From Neurospora tetraspora (taxonomy: Eukaryota; Ascomycota; Sordariomycetes; Sordariales; Sordariaceae): a DNA stretch of 64,000 nucleotides. Within the stretch, counting starts at the first letter, position 1. Every line of letters begins with the position of its first letter. Below the pieces are notes generated by a model. It searched no databases and had not been told where the DNA came from. It saw only the letters and a list, made by a program, of their open reading frames with translations. The stretch is from NCBI RefSeq assembly GCF_033439725.1, contig NW_026944383.1, forward strand, positions 1,550,001 through 1,614,000. Direction: 5' to 3'. The translations under genes were made by a program, and so were the position numbers. Of the stretch, positions 1-12,600 are shown in pieces.

Positions 1-183
1 TATTATTAAATTAAATAAGGAAGGCGGTCGAAGCTAGCAAAATCTAGGCTCATCCTATATAAGGGTACACAACCGAGCCTAACTCTCAACCTCTCCGTCT
101 TTCATTCTTTAACTTTAATTATTTTATTATTTTATATATATTCGTCATACTATAGTTATACGCGCCTGTATTTCAGCTTAATA
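1..183 (+). repeat. Partial 5' LTR of the RIP-degraded Gypsy element
   Basis: The first 183 bases align without gaps to 8058-8240 with many transitions. This makes it the right-hand part of the 5' LTR; the rest lies upstream of the window. The divergence between the two LTRs is dominated by RIP and so cannot be used as a clock. Confidence 0.9.
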
Positions 184-3100
184 TTTAATTAAAATTAATT
201 ACATCTATTTAGGAAGGTAACTAAAATCCCCATCGAACCTAAGAACCTGAGAAACCAATAAGTCACTTCATCGACTTTTTAAACCCTGAATTTTATTACT
301 TTACCGATATCGCAAATTTTAAACCCGATTATTAATTACGATAAGAATTAATTATTATAGTTAATTACGCTTAGGGAGCGCTATTAGGCCGTTCTTTCGT
401 CCCCAATACCAAATATCTTTATAATTCTAAATACAATACTTATACCGCTAATTACGACGATAACAATCGTTTTAAAGATGATGAATTTTCCTATAAATAA
501 GAAGATAATAAAAAGGAAAACCTTAACTACGAAAGTAATAATAATTCTTTCCGTACTATTATAGAAATAAAAGTTAGTACTTCTACTTTAGCCTACATTA
601 TTTAAAAATTTTAAATCGTTTACAACCTTAAATTTAAAAACCTACGAAAATTCGCTACCAATTTAAAACATAATTTCCTATATAATAAATACATTTTTAA
701 AACGAATTCTCCCTTTAACCCTTAATATAAATTCCTACGTAAATAATAATAATAGGTTTACAAGGAGTCCCTTATTAAAGGCTTCCCAAGTCTAACTATA
801 GTCCGTAAATACGTCCTACCCTATAAGTAGTAAACTAATTATAATGTCCTTTATTATTATATTTACTTAAATTATAATTATTTTAACAATTTATCGGATT
901 CCCGCTGCGATAATTTTACTACTAGTAATTCCTAAATCCGCCGTATCTTTATTAATACTAGGAAATTGAATAATTAAATAGTAGACCTATTTACCAAACC
1001 CTATTCCCCTATTATAACTGACCTCTTTAAAAAGCCGGTCCCTTAGGATAATTTAATTAATAATTTAATTTTTTAGATAAATAAACTATACACGTTAATT
1101 AATAACCGCTACTATATTTTATAAGTAAACAAAATTATTAAAAACAATACTAACTATATTAATATATTAGATAATAAGAATAGAGACGCTTAGGGTAATC
1201 GTATTATTAATTTTAAAATAATTATTTAGGACGGCTAACTATCGTTCGCTATTAAAAATTAAAATAGTCCCTTAATTTTCTAATAATTTTTTACCTTCTT
1301 AGGTTAAAATTTTAATACTATATAAATTAAATTTAGTACTAGAATATATACCTTGGAAGCTTTTATTAATATTATTAAAGAAGTCGCTTAAATATTATAT
1401 TATACCTATAATATTATATTTAAAATAAATAAATAGATTATATATTTTATTTAGAAAGTTAAAGAATATTAAGTAAACGTCGATACCCGCTTTAGAATTA
1501 GCTAAAACGAAGCTGAACTAATAAATTTAAATTAAATATTCGAATTTAAATAATAATTAATTATAATTAAAGGTAATAAGAAGCTATTTAAGTAAGAGGT
1601 CTATTATTTCTATAAAATTTATAATAAATTCTATTACGATTATTGAAACGTTAATAAGTTTTTTAAAGAAGTTATTAACTTTATTACCGAATATATTAAA
1701 TTTATTTTAGCCTTAATAGAGAAACGTTATAACATTTAAATTGAATTTATTAATAAAGATTATAAGGCCGAAATTAATTAAATTAATATTTAATACAATA
1801 TTAAAATTACCCACTTTAAAGCGTAAGTCGCTAATTTAATTCGTTTAATTACCCTAATAGGTATAATTCCCGAAGAGTTAAAGGTTATTAATCCGTTACA
1901 TTATAATCTAGACAATAACGACGATAATAACAACGACGACTATAACCATCCTCATAATCTTCCCTCTATTTTCTATATTAATAATTACAGTAATTAAAAT
2001 AAATACGGTAAAAATAATACCCCTTCTAATATATTTTCTTTTAAAAGTAGATTTCGTAAAAGTAAAACCGCGAAGGTAAATATTCTTACCTTTTTTAATA
2101 AAAATAGAAATAAATTGGATTTCAATATATAGTATTTTTAAATGACCTATCGCTTCTACGCTAACGCGGATTATTTTATAAATAATAAAGCCGTTTTCAG
2201 CAACGTTATTTCGAAGTTGACGGGATAAGCGTTTAAATATTTTTATCTTTCTATTCGTCCCGACGTTAATAAGTTACGCCTTAAAACTATTAAAGAATTA
2301 ATTAATTATTTGTAATTGAATTATTATAATTTTAATACGGACGAAAAATTTTATAAAGAGTACAAATAGTTAATTATACATACTATCGACTATTTTAAGG
2401 ATTTTAAGGTGGCTTTTACCTACTTTATTAATTATTATAATATTCCCGACTCTTAATAGAAATTAGAATTCCGCTATAAGATTACTATATATACTTCTAT
2501 AATTATACTAAAACTATTTACTATACTAATTATATTTATAAATAGTATGCCGAACTCTTTTAAAGTTTTAATAAGAATTTCTATATAAGTTAACCCGAGG
2601 ATAAGAAGGCTGCCGTAATAAATTATTCGGTAATTATAAGAAGCCTCCTAAAGATATTACTTTTAGCCCCCTTCGTAATTATCTATCCGGTTCGTCCTTC
2701 CTTTATAAAAAGCTTTCCGAGGACGAAACCCGTAAATTACTTATTAAGGGTAAATATTTTATTTATTACGAACCCAATTATATAATTTCTTAATACTTTC
2801 GCCGCAAGGAATTCTATAAAACAGCCAACGCTAAACTTTATATTATAAGAATCGAATTTTCTAATAAAGTGATTGAATTTAGCAAGGACGAAGGCGAAGC
2901 ATCCGATACTATTATTAAGAAAGATAAGGATTCGGAAAATTAAAACGCTTAAAGAAGAAGATTTCCCTTCTAGGCGAAGTGTTAATTAGTATGTTAATAG
3001 GAAAAAAGGATACTAATAAATTTGATTTACGAAATTATTTAGGAAAGGGCTGAACTTTCTTCGGTAAATATATTATAATTTATAATGGATTATTTATTTT

Positions 3101-5388
3101 TACTTTTGATACGTTTATTGATACGGGAATAAATATATATATTATCGTAAGTTAAAAGTTTATTAATAAATTAATTAAATATTTGAAAGTAAAATAAAAA
3201 ACGGATTTTCCCCCGGGATATATTTGTCCTTATAAATTAATTAAACCCGATATAATTACCTAGGCCCTATTAAAAATTATTCGGGTATAAGGATATAAGT
3301 TCTTAAATTAATAGATAATTATTTTACTTAATATAATAAAGGATATAATTATCGGCAAAATATAATTGTACGAAAATGACGTTTTACCTAATTATCGGAA
3401 TGATTAATTTATTTTCCTAAAAAAGTTACTTAAAATATTAGTAGATGAAAATATTAAAGTAGGTAAATACCCTAAACTATTAAAGGACCCCTTTTTTAAA
3501 AAAAACATTAAAAGGTACGAATAATTTATAGCTTTAGAAGATAAGCATAGAGCCAACAACGTACTATTTACAATTCGAATAATTAAGGATAAGGAATAGG
3601 AGATTATTAAAGTATATATTAAATAATAGGAATTGGATATTCGTATCAAAGAATTGAAGGTAGAGATTGTAGCGGCGGTTAAGGCTAATAAATTGGAAGC
3701 GAAGGATAGGGTAGCGAAGGAGAAAGCTATTAAAGAACGTATTCAAATATTAGAAGCTAAGGTTATAAAGAAGAAGGATCATTAGGTTAAATTATTAAAG
3801 AAGGAGGATTTGGAGATTAAAGAAATAGTAAAGGAGAGCCGGAATATAGAAACCTTAAAGGGTAAATTACCCACGGAATAGAAATTAAAGGAGATTTACG
3901 ATATTATATACTATATTAACGGAGAATTGGTTTCGGAAATTAATTAAATAGAATAATAATTATTTAACAGTATTAAGTACGAATATACTTCGGTTATAGA
4001 AATTGCGGAGATAAAATAATTAGTAAAGGATATTTATTATCAAAATAAAAATTTATATTCTTATTACAATTAGTAAAGATTTTATCAGTTAGAATAAAAG
4101 TTTAGGTGGATAAAGAAGTGCCTTCGCGATTATACGTTCGTTAATATAGTCGTAATAAATTATTATATTAAATATAGCGAAGCTATCGAAGAAATTAGTC
4201 TATACGAAATTAATAGCCTTATTAAATCCCTCCGGACTCTAATCTTTCTAGAAGACGACGAAGAGCATTGATAATTAATTATAAAGAAATTATTTAAGCA
4301 TTATTAGAACTGTATTAACGTCTTTAGTAAAAAAGATTCCCATACGCTACCCGAATTTAAAAATAAAATTAACCATAAAATCGAATTCAAAGAAGGAAAG
4401 TCCCCCTAGGACTTGGAATATAATTCGTTATATAAAATAATTTTAGAAGAGTTAGAGGAGTATCAGCAATATATTATTAATAACCTCTAAAAAGGAATTA
4501 TTAAAGCGAATTTATTACTATAGGTAGTATTTATCCTATTTATACTTAAGGCTAATAGTAGTTTGCATTTTTGTATAGATTATTGAAAATTTAACGTATT
4601 CTCTAAGAAGGAACGATACCTATTACTATTAATCAACGGAACGTTAGTTCGTATTAATTAGGCGAAGGTATTTACGAAGGTAAATATTCAATAAGTATTT
4701 TATTATATTAGAATATACCCCAATTACGAAGATTTAAATATTTTAGGACCCATTATAGTATTTATAAGTATAAAATATTACTTTTCGGATTAATTAGCGG
4801 ACCTTCGTCCTTTTAAAGATTTATTAATAAGGTTTTAATAGGATATTTAAACAATTTTTATAGCGCTTATATCGACGATATTTTATTTTATTCCGATAAG
4901 TAGGAAGATTACAATAAACATATCGATATAGTGCTACAACGTTTTAAAGAAGCGGGGTTATAAATTAATATTAAGAAATACGAATTTAATATAATTAAAA
5001 TTAAGTTCTTAGGTTTTATTATTAGTATTAATAATATTTCTATAGATCTGGAGAAAGTGGTAGCTATTAAGGATTGGAAGATTCTAACTATAGTAAAAAG
5101 CGTATAGGTATTCTTAGGTTTTTATAATTTTTATTAGAAGTTTATCTAAGAATTTAACCGTAAAGTTAAACCTTTTACTAATTTTACGAAGAAAGATTTA
5201 GCCTTTAAATGGGACGAACGATGTAAGGAAGTATTTATTTCTTTGAAAAAGAGTTTTTTAAGCGCGCCGGTATTAGCTTACTTTAATTATAATAAAGAGA
5301 TTAAAATCGAAATAGATATTAGTAATGGCGTTTACGTAGGAGTAATAAGCCAATTCTAAGAGGAGGATTAAAAATAGTACCCAGTAGC

Positions 5389-5746
5389 TATTATGAGATA
5401 TTCTAGGCAGGTGCCTGAATGTCCCACTCTGTCTTGGCATATGCTCTATTGAACGTAGGACTGCTCTATCGAGCAGGACATGTCATATAAGAGTGCTCTC
5501 CCTATCAACCTCCGTTAAGGTTAACTAGATTATCAATTCATATCATATCAATCTAACGTCTATTTTACTCACACTCTGTGAAGTCGTGTGCGAGGTCCTA
5601 GGTTGAGGCTCTCGACAGTGCTTGTCTTCAGCTTCCTTTGATAAGACTGTCGTCAACCGTTACATACTGTTGCTCTGTCCAGCAATCAGTTGCTCACTCT
5701 ATCATTCTGTGTTAGCATCACTTGTGAAGCATCGCTTCGCGTAATA
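5389..5746. mobile_element. Solo LTR (358 bp), probably Copia-like, nested in the Gypsy relic
   Basis: A block of near-normal base composition interrupts the RNase H trace of the RIP-degraded Gypsy element. It is flanked by a perfect 5-bp direct repeat GTAGC (5384-5388 and 5747-5751), and the host reading context resumes directly after the second copy. Its ends, TATTA and TAATA, form a short inverted repeat resembling TG...CA ends altered by transition. It has no internal coding capacity. The size, TSD and ends fit a solo LTR left by recombination between the LTRs of a full element. The Copia assignment is a guess from the end sequence. It is far less RIP-altered than the DNA around it, so it arrived later, or was spared because it is shorter than the duplication length RIP usually detects. 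Confidence 0.75.
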
Positions 5747-7890
5747 GTAGCCTTCTACTCCGGAACTATAAATTCTACAGAGTTTAGCTACCTAGTATAT
5801 GATAAGGAATTAATAGTAATAATAAAGGGAATCGGTTAATAGAGATTAGAGTTTAAGGGTACGAAACCCTTTACTATTTATATAAATTATTAAACTTTCG
5901 AATATTTTAGTGAGAAGAGAGTATTTAATAACTATTAAGTCCGATGGTTGGAAATTTTATTTGAATATTAATTTAAAATAATATATTAGCTAAGCAAAGA
6001 GAACGTCGCGGTTAATACGCTATTACATAAATTAGAGGACTTAAAAACCGTTAAAAATAAGAAGGAAGATTAATTTACCTTACGAATATTTAAACCCGCC
6101 GATAACAGTTTCTTTACCTTCGTTAGCGATAAACTAGTGAATATATTAATTAATTCGGACGGGGAGGATAAGGTGGTAATTGCAGAATTGAACGTGGATT
6201 ATAATTTAGTAGATTAATTAATTTACATTAATTGCACTACCGAATTATTATTAATTTATTAAATTAAAGTATAGGAAGAGGATTTACCCTTTTTATTTAA
6301 AGACGGATTATTATTGAGAAATAATAAGCTAATAGTCTCCGAAGAAGATAATTTCTATATTAAATTTATTAAAGTTATTTATTGCCTAGTAATTACAATA
6401 TACCCGGGACGTAGTAAAATAAGAAGGATATTTTATAAACAATATTAGTAGCTAATAATAACCGTACATGTAGATAAGTATATTAATAATTATTAAATAT
6501 ATAATGTATTTAAAGCCCCCTGGGATAAGATACTTAGATTATTATATTTTATCCTATTAGCTAAAGAGTATAGACCTTTCGGGTCCTTCATAATCGATTT
6601 TAAATCCATATTAAAGGATTATCACGGCTATAATATAATTATAGTTATTATAAATCGATTTACGAAGGTTAATTAGAGTATTCTTTATAAAGATACGGTA
6701 ACGGCTAAGGACGCGGCAAATTTATATTATTAAGGTTTATACCGATTATTCGGATTACTAATCGAAGTTATTAACAATAGGAGTCCCTAATTTATATTCT
6801 AAATAATATAAGAAGTAGCTACCCTTTTGAATATTATTAGGAAATTCGCTACCTTAAGATACTTATAGATGGTGGAGCAAATCGAAAATTTATATTAGTA
6901 TATCGATTAATATTTAAAACTATGTATTAATTATAATTATAATAATTGGTCTAAATTTATCCTAATATTGGATATTATATAAATAAGGTTTCCTTATAAT
7001 AGTTTGGGCGGACTATTACCTAGAGAAATGATTATAGGATATATAATATTTAATATATTAGATTGGGAGACTTAGGTATATTTTCGTCCTACCTAAAAGG
7101 AAATTAACCAATAAGAGGTTTACTAATTAGTAGATCGGTTGAAATAATATTACGTAGTAGCTAGGGAAAGTATCAAAAAGGTTTAATAGTAATAGATAGT
7201 ATAAGCCAATAAGTATAGGCGGGAGCCCGATTTTAGTATTAGCGACCAAATTTTATTATTAATCGAAATTAGATTATAGATCAGCCTAATAATAAATTAG
7301 ATTAGTAATAAATACGTATCCTATACTAGATTAAGGTAATAAAGGGTTATTCGTACGAATTAGAAGTCTTAGAGGGTTGAAGAGGCGCGACTATATATTA
7401 TATTAACCATTTAAAGCATTACCTAAATAACCCTCTCCTAGGATAAGGCAATAAGAACCCAATAGGCGAGATAGTCGGTAATGAAAAAGAATAGGAAGTA
7501 TTAAGGGTAATTTCTTTAAAGATTACGAAAAGTAAATTAGAATATTAGGTAGAATAGAAGGGTTAGGACCCAGACCCTCGCTTCTAGCTAATAAATAATT
7601 TTAGTAATACGGTTGAATTATTAAAAGAATATTACAAAGTAAATTTAACAATACTAGGCCTACTTAAGCGTTTAACTAGGTAGTTAGTAGGAAAGAAGAA
7701 ACCCTACGTTAATAATAATAAATTAGAGGATAGTTCGAAAATAAGATTAAGGAGAAGAGCGATAGCAAGGAAGTGAGGTTAGAGGAAATATTCGATTCCT
7801 ATTTGTAGTAAAAAATTTTCTTCTTTTGGGTAGTTTTATTTTATTTTATTTCAGCTCTGGGGTTGAACCTCAATTCAGGGGGGAAGGTAG

Positions 7891-8240
7891 TGTAACGATA
7901 TAAGTCCCGCGACTTTAGATATAAGTATTACGACCCTACTCGTCCTAGGATAAGACCTACTTTTTTAAGAATATACGCTCCCTAATTGGCTATACCAACG
8001 GTATTAACATGCGCGCCTATTTAATTAGCACCGCGACCTACATATCGCATTTATATGTATTATTAAATTAAATATGGAAGGCGGTCGAGGCTAGTAGAAT
8101 CTGGGCTCATCCCATATAAAGGTATACAACCGAACCTAGCTCTTAACCTCTCCCTCTTTCCTTCTTTAGCTTTAGTTATTTTATCATTTTGTACACACTC
8201 GTCGTGCTACGGTTATACGCGCTCGTATTGCAGCTTGACA
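7891..8240 (+). repeat. 3' LTR of the RIP-degraded Gypsy element
   Basis: The 350-bp LTR starts TGTAAC directly after a purine-rich tract and ends TTGACA. Its right part matches the window start (1-183). It is moderately altered and retains more GC than the internal region. Confidence 0.85.
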
Positions 8241-8499
8241 ATTTTAATAACTAGCAATAAATCGTATACGCAGTGACTACGCTTTATAATTTTATTTTAA
8301 AGTATAACCGATTATCCTGCTAATTGAATAAATAAGAGTAAAAGTAGATGAAGTAAGCGAAAGTAAGGGCGCGATAGGTTATAAAGGGTATATACTCTAA
8401 TTATATTAAATAGAGGGTATTATAGTTAATATAGTATAATTAATAAGACTACTTAAAAAAGAAGAAGAAATAATATAATATGCAGAAGGATAAAGTATA

Positions 8500-8539
8500 G
8501 GGAGGGGTAGGGAGGGGAGGGGAGGGGAGGGTAGAGGGG
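8500..8539 (+). repeat. G-run tract with G-quadruplex potential
   Basis: Seven runs of three or four G, separated by one to three bases (A, TA or TAGA), occur within 40 bp. This satisfies the G3+N1-7 quadruplex pattern several times over. It lies in otherwise AT-rich RIP-altered DNA. Such a tract lacks CpA/TpG dinucleotides, the preferred RIP target, which may explain its survival. Confidence 0.7.
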
Positions 8540-8640
8540 AGATTAAAAATTATTATATTTGTATAATTATTTATAATCTAGTATTTTAGTATAATAAATC
8601 CATTTATGTATAATAATTTAGTAAAATATTAAATTAGCTA

Positions 8641-8670
8641 CCCCTCCTCCCCTCCCTTCTTCTCCCTACC
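8641..8670 (-). repeat. C-rich tract, partial complement of the G-run 100 bp away
   Basis: This pyrimidine-only stretch is rich in CCC and CCCC runs. On the minus strand it is purine-only and resembles the G-run at 8500-8539, so the two could pair as a hairpin with a loop of about 100 bp or form an i-motif/quadruplex pair. Confidence 0.5.
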
Positions 8671-9154
8671 TTAATACTCTATTCTATTCTATTCTATTCA
8701 ATTTAATATTTCTAGCGGTTAATATACTCCTCTTTTATTTTCTTACTCAACTTCAATTATATACCAATAAAGAAGGGATATTTTATAATATAATTAATAT
8801 AATTCATTATCTCTTACTCCTCTAACTCTACGAATTTATATTATAAATTTTCGACGGCGAGGGCTATATCGTTAAATCCCACTAATTTAGGGGCTTATAG
8901 CAAGGCTACTGCCTTCGCTATCGATAAAATAAATAATTCAATTATAGAATTACCCATCTTCTTACTTTTACCGCTGCTACTAGTAATACTAAAACTTACA
9001 TCGACGAAAGGAATCTTCCTTTCTAGTAGCGGGGTTTACGTAGGATTAATATCCTTCCGATATTATTACACCTTAATAAATTTCTTCATAGTAAGTAGAG
9101 CAACCTCTTAAACCTCATTGTCATCTCTATTATCATTATCGTCTCTATTACCTT

Positions 9155-9343
9155 TGTCATGGGGCGCGAGCAAGCACTGAGCTAAGACTTTGATTGTTGT
9201 GCGAGGGACAGGAAGAGAGTCCTGTGTGCGCACGAGAACTATGTAAGGCATAGAGCAGTGGGTCCACCCCATGGACCCACCCAGAGCCACCATGTCACAT
9301 GACAGCCAGTATATACAGGAACAGGCAGGCAATGCCTGTGACA
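9155..9343 (-). repeat. 3' LTR of the young chromovirus
   Basis: The 189-bp terminal repeat is identical by eye to 16782-16970. The left TSD ACCTT precedes it. Relative to the element this is the downstream (3') LTR. Confidence 0.95.
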
Positions 9344-9356
9344 CTACCCCCCTTTC
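9344..9356 (-). other. Polypurine tract of the young chromovirus
   Basis: Directly inside the 3' LTR, the minus strand reads GAAAGGGGGGTAG. This is a typical polypurine primer for plus-strand DNA synthesis in LTR retroelements, and its position beside the 3' LTR confirms the element's orientation. Confidence 0.8.
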
Positions 9357-9617
9357 AAAACAAGGCCCCCTCGCCCGAAAAATCCTCTAAGTTCCATCTT
9401 TTACATCTTCGTTGCCAAAGTGTTCCTCCTCCCAGTTCTCGTAGATGCGCCCTATCGGGGGCTACGAACCCGCATGCCAAGGCAGGAGGCGGCTTGGCGC
9501 CCAGACTCTCATTCATAAGCCAAACTTCAGCCAAACTATCACCAAATGTGACCCTTCTTCCGAGACGTCTAGAGATTCATGGTGGGGTTCGTGCTTGGCT
9601 GAAACTCTTTTGATTTC

Positions 9618-12600
9618 TCACTTGTTGTTCAGTCTTGCGCTCCGCCGAACCGGTCTATCCGGAGCTGGTGCTGGTGACGGGAGCCCTGGTGACGCCTGGG
9701 AGCTCTCGGCAGGAGCTTTGTCTTTGGCCTTCTGCCATGTTTTGAACCCCTTCCTGAAGATAGGGTGAGGGAGGCCTAGTTCTGGGCGACTATCATGAAG
9801 TTTCCAGACTAGCTCATCACAGCCTTCCAGATTCGCCGCAGGTTGCCAATCAGGAGGGTGGTGAGTCCATTTCACTTGGTAACACCAGTTGCCCTCGACT
9901 TTCTGGTAGTCCAGCAATGCCTCGAACTCCCAGCGCCGTTCTTCCACGAAGTCATCCGTTCTGGTGACCACCATTCCTTCATTTGCCTTTACATCTGTGG
10001 CCAACCCAGCCTGCCCTGGCAGGCCCTCCTCGTAAGGCTTGACTCGAGATACGTTGACAATGTGGGTGACCTTCATGTTCGTTGGCAGTGACAGCTCCAA
10101 TGAGTGGGAATCCGCCTTCATCACTCGGAAAGGTCCTTCAAATCTCGGTGACAACTTCGCTGTTGGCCGGCCCGTGGCGTAGTTTTCCATGTTGAGCATT
10201 ACCATATCGCCTGGTTTGTACTTGGGGGCGTCCGTCCTTTTCACGTTGGCTGCCGCCTCGTACCGGTCTTGCGCTTGTCTTGACAATGCGATCAACTTGT
10301 CCCAGACTGTCTTGAACCTCTCCACGATCTCATTTGCCTTGAAGATCTGCTTCCTTTGCTCTGGTGATACGTCTGGGGGTGGTGGCCTCGTGGGCTCTGT
10401 CCCCATGCGAGGGTGAAACCCGTAGTTAGCGAAAAACGGTGAAACCCCCGTGGTTGCAGACTGTAGATTGTTCCCTTGGAACTCGGCCAGTGCTAGCCAA
10501 TCTACCCAATCGTCTTGAGCCCAGTTGACGAAGGTGCGAAGGTACTGTTCCATTTCGGCGTTGATTCTTTCGGTCTGGCCATTTGTCTGCTTATGGTATG
10601 GCGTAGACAGCTTCAGCGTAACACCCAGCCTGTCTGACAACTGCTTCCAGAAGGTAGACACAAACTGCACTCCTCTATCTGACACAATGGTATCTGGCAG
10701 ACCGTGGAGGGTATAAATGCGGTCAATAAACTTCTCCACCAGCTCTTCCGTAGTCAAGCCCTCACAAGGAATGAAATGCCGCATTTTGGTTAGCCTGTCC
10801 ACCACCACCGCGACGTGCTGATACGCTGGTCCCTTGCCTCCCCTCCTTGACTTGGGCAATGGTGTCACGTAGTCAACAGAGATGTCCCGCCAGGGAGCAT
10901 TGGGCAACGGCAAAGGCTTCAAGAAGCCTGCAGGCGCAGTCCTAGACGGCTTGGTCTTCGAGCACGAAAGACACCCTTTACAGTAAGTGTTCACCGCTGT
11001 GGTCAACCCGGGCCACCAGTACGTCCTGTTCATCATGTTCAAGGTCTTGTCCCTGCCGGGGTGCCCACCTGGTGCTGATGCGTGCGTCCTGTGAATCAGC
11101 TCCAGCTGGGTTTTCTCATCATCAGGTGGTACGATCACCCTGTCCCTGAAGATGGCCCTGTCGTTGACCAAGTAACATTCGGCAAAGGGGATGCGCATAA
11201 CCTTTTTCAGGTGCTTCGGCCAACGGCTACCATTCTTGATGGCCATTGTGATATCGGCTATCATCGATGAGTTGCTATAGGACCTCAGGATCAGGTCATC
11301 GGTGTGAATACCAGTGTCAGTGCCAGTATCCTCCCCGTCCTCGCTATCGTAGCCTTCTCCTTCCCCTTCCAATGTACAGATCACCAGAGGTTCTCCTGTA
11401 TCCGACATAACATTGACGTAGAACTCCCCTCCTTCGCCTTCTGTGTCCATAATATCCCCGAAAGACTCATCGAAGCGGCTTGGGTCGATCAGTGGCTTCT
11501 TTCTAGCCTGCAGCCTGTCGTCTGTCATGTCCCTGGGGACGTGTTCTGGCTTCCTGCTCAGGGCATCCGGTCGTACGTTCGTTGACCCCGGCCTGTACTT
11601 GATCGTGAAGTTAAATCGTGACAAGAATTCTGACCAGCGCATATGCCGTGGCGTGAGCTTCTTCGTGGTGCCAAAGGTCTTCAGGTTCTTGTGATCCGTG
11701 ATGATCTCGAAGGGTTGTACGGCGCCTTCGAGTTCTGGCCTCCACTCCTCCAGTGCTTTCACCACGGCTAGCAGCTCCTTGTCATAGATATCATAGTTAC
11801 ATTCAGCTGCCGTATGTTTGGCGGAGAAGTATGCTACCGGGTAGAGCTCCCCGTCGTCATGCATCTGTGACAGAGTGCCGCCCGAAGACCAGTCCGAGGC
11901 GTCGACCTCGACTACCGTTGGCTTCTCCCAGTCATAGATCTTCAGTACAGGGGCTGTTGTGAATGCGGCTTTCAGGGCTTCGAATGCCCGGTTATGCCTG
12001 TCTTCCCATTGCCACTCCACAGTCTTCTTTGTGAGCTCGTACAGAGGTTTGGCCATGGAGGAAAACTTGGCTATGAACCGTCGGTAGAAGTTTGCGAAGC
12101 CTAGAAACCGCTGCAGCTGCCGTCTAGATGTCGGTGCTTCCCAATGAGTAACAGCTTCCACCTTCTCTTGGTCCATCTCAATGCCCCCTGGTGTGATAAT
12201 CAAACCCAGGTATTTCGTGCGCTGAGTATGGAATTCACACTTATCGATATCGATCTGCAGCCCTGCATCAATGAGCCGTTGCAGCACCTCTCTGACGTGT
12301 TTAATATGGTCTTCATACGTCTCCGAGAAGATCAAAACGTCGTCGAGATACGCCGTGGCATACACATCCAGGATATCGTACAGCACATCGTTGATGAAGT
12401 TTTGGAAAGATGCTGGGGCCCCTGATAATCCGAACGGACACACCAATGATTCGTACAATCCGAACCTCGTAATAAAGGCTGTCAGCCATTCATGGCCTTC
12501 CGCCATGCGCAGTCTGTTGAATGCCGCGATCACATCCACCTTGGTGAACCATTTCGCCTTGCAAATGGCGTCCAGAGTCTCTTTTATCAACGGCAACGGG

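Larger units (their letters stand above)
1..8240 (+). mobile_element. RIP-degraded Ty3/Gypsy LTR retrotransposon, left end outside window
   Basis: This is an old, broken Gypsy-type element. Direct repeats close it: 1-183 matches 8058-8240, the last part of a 350-bp LTR. A polypurine run lies just before the right LTR (about 7874-7890). Between the LTRs the DNA is extremely AT-rich and no open frame survives. Faint signatures remain in the expected gag-pol order on the plus strand: a zinc-knuckle-like stretch near 2750-2800, an aspartic protease-like stretch near 3100-3150, reverse transcriptase traces at 4530-4900 with a YIDD core, RNase H traces near 5316-5900 and integrase-core traces near 6590-6900. 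The breaks are very numerous, and the C-to-T / G-to-A style of decay fits RIP, which acts on duplicated DNA in the ascomycete sexual cycle. A solo LTR of another family is inserted at 5389-5746. The left TSD cannot be seen. Confidence 0.9.
8241..9149. other. AT-rich RIP-altered relic DNA, left of the young insertion
   Basis: This is AT-rich DNA without open frames, continuing to the left TSD of the younger Gypsy element. It must be the left part of the pre-insertion locus whose right part starts at 16976. I could not assign a transposon family. It holds a G-rich run (8500-8539) and a C-rich run (8641-8670), listed separately. Confidence 0.6.
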
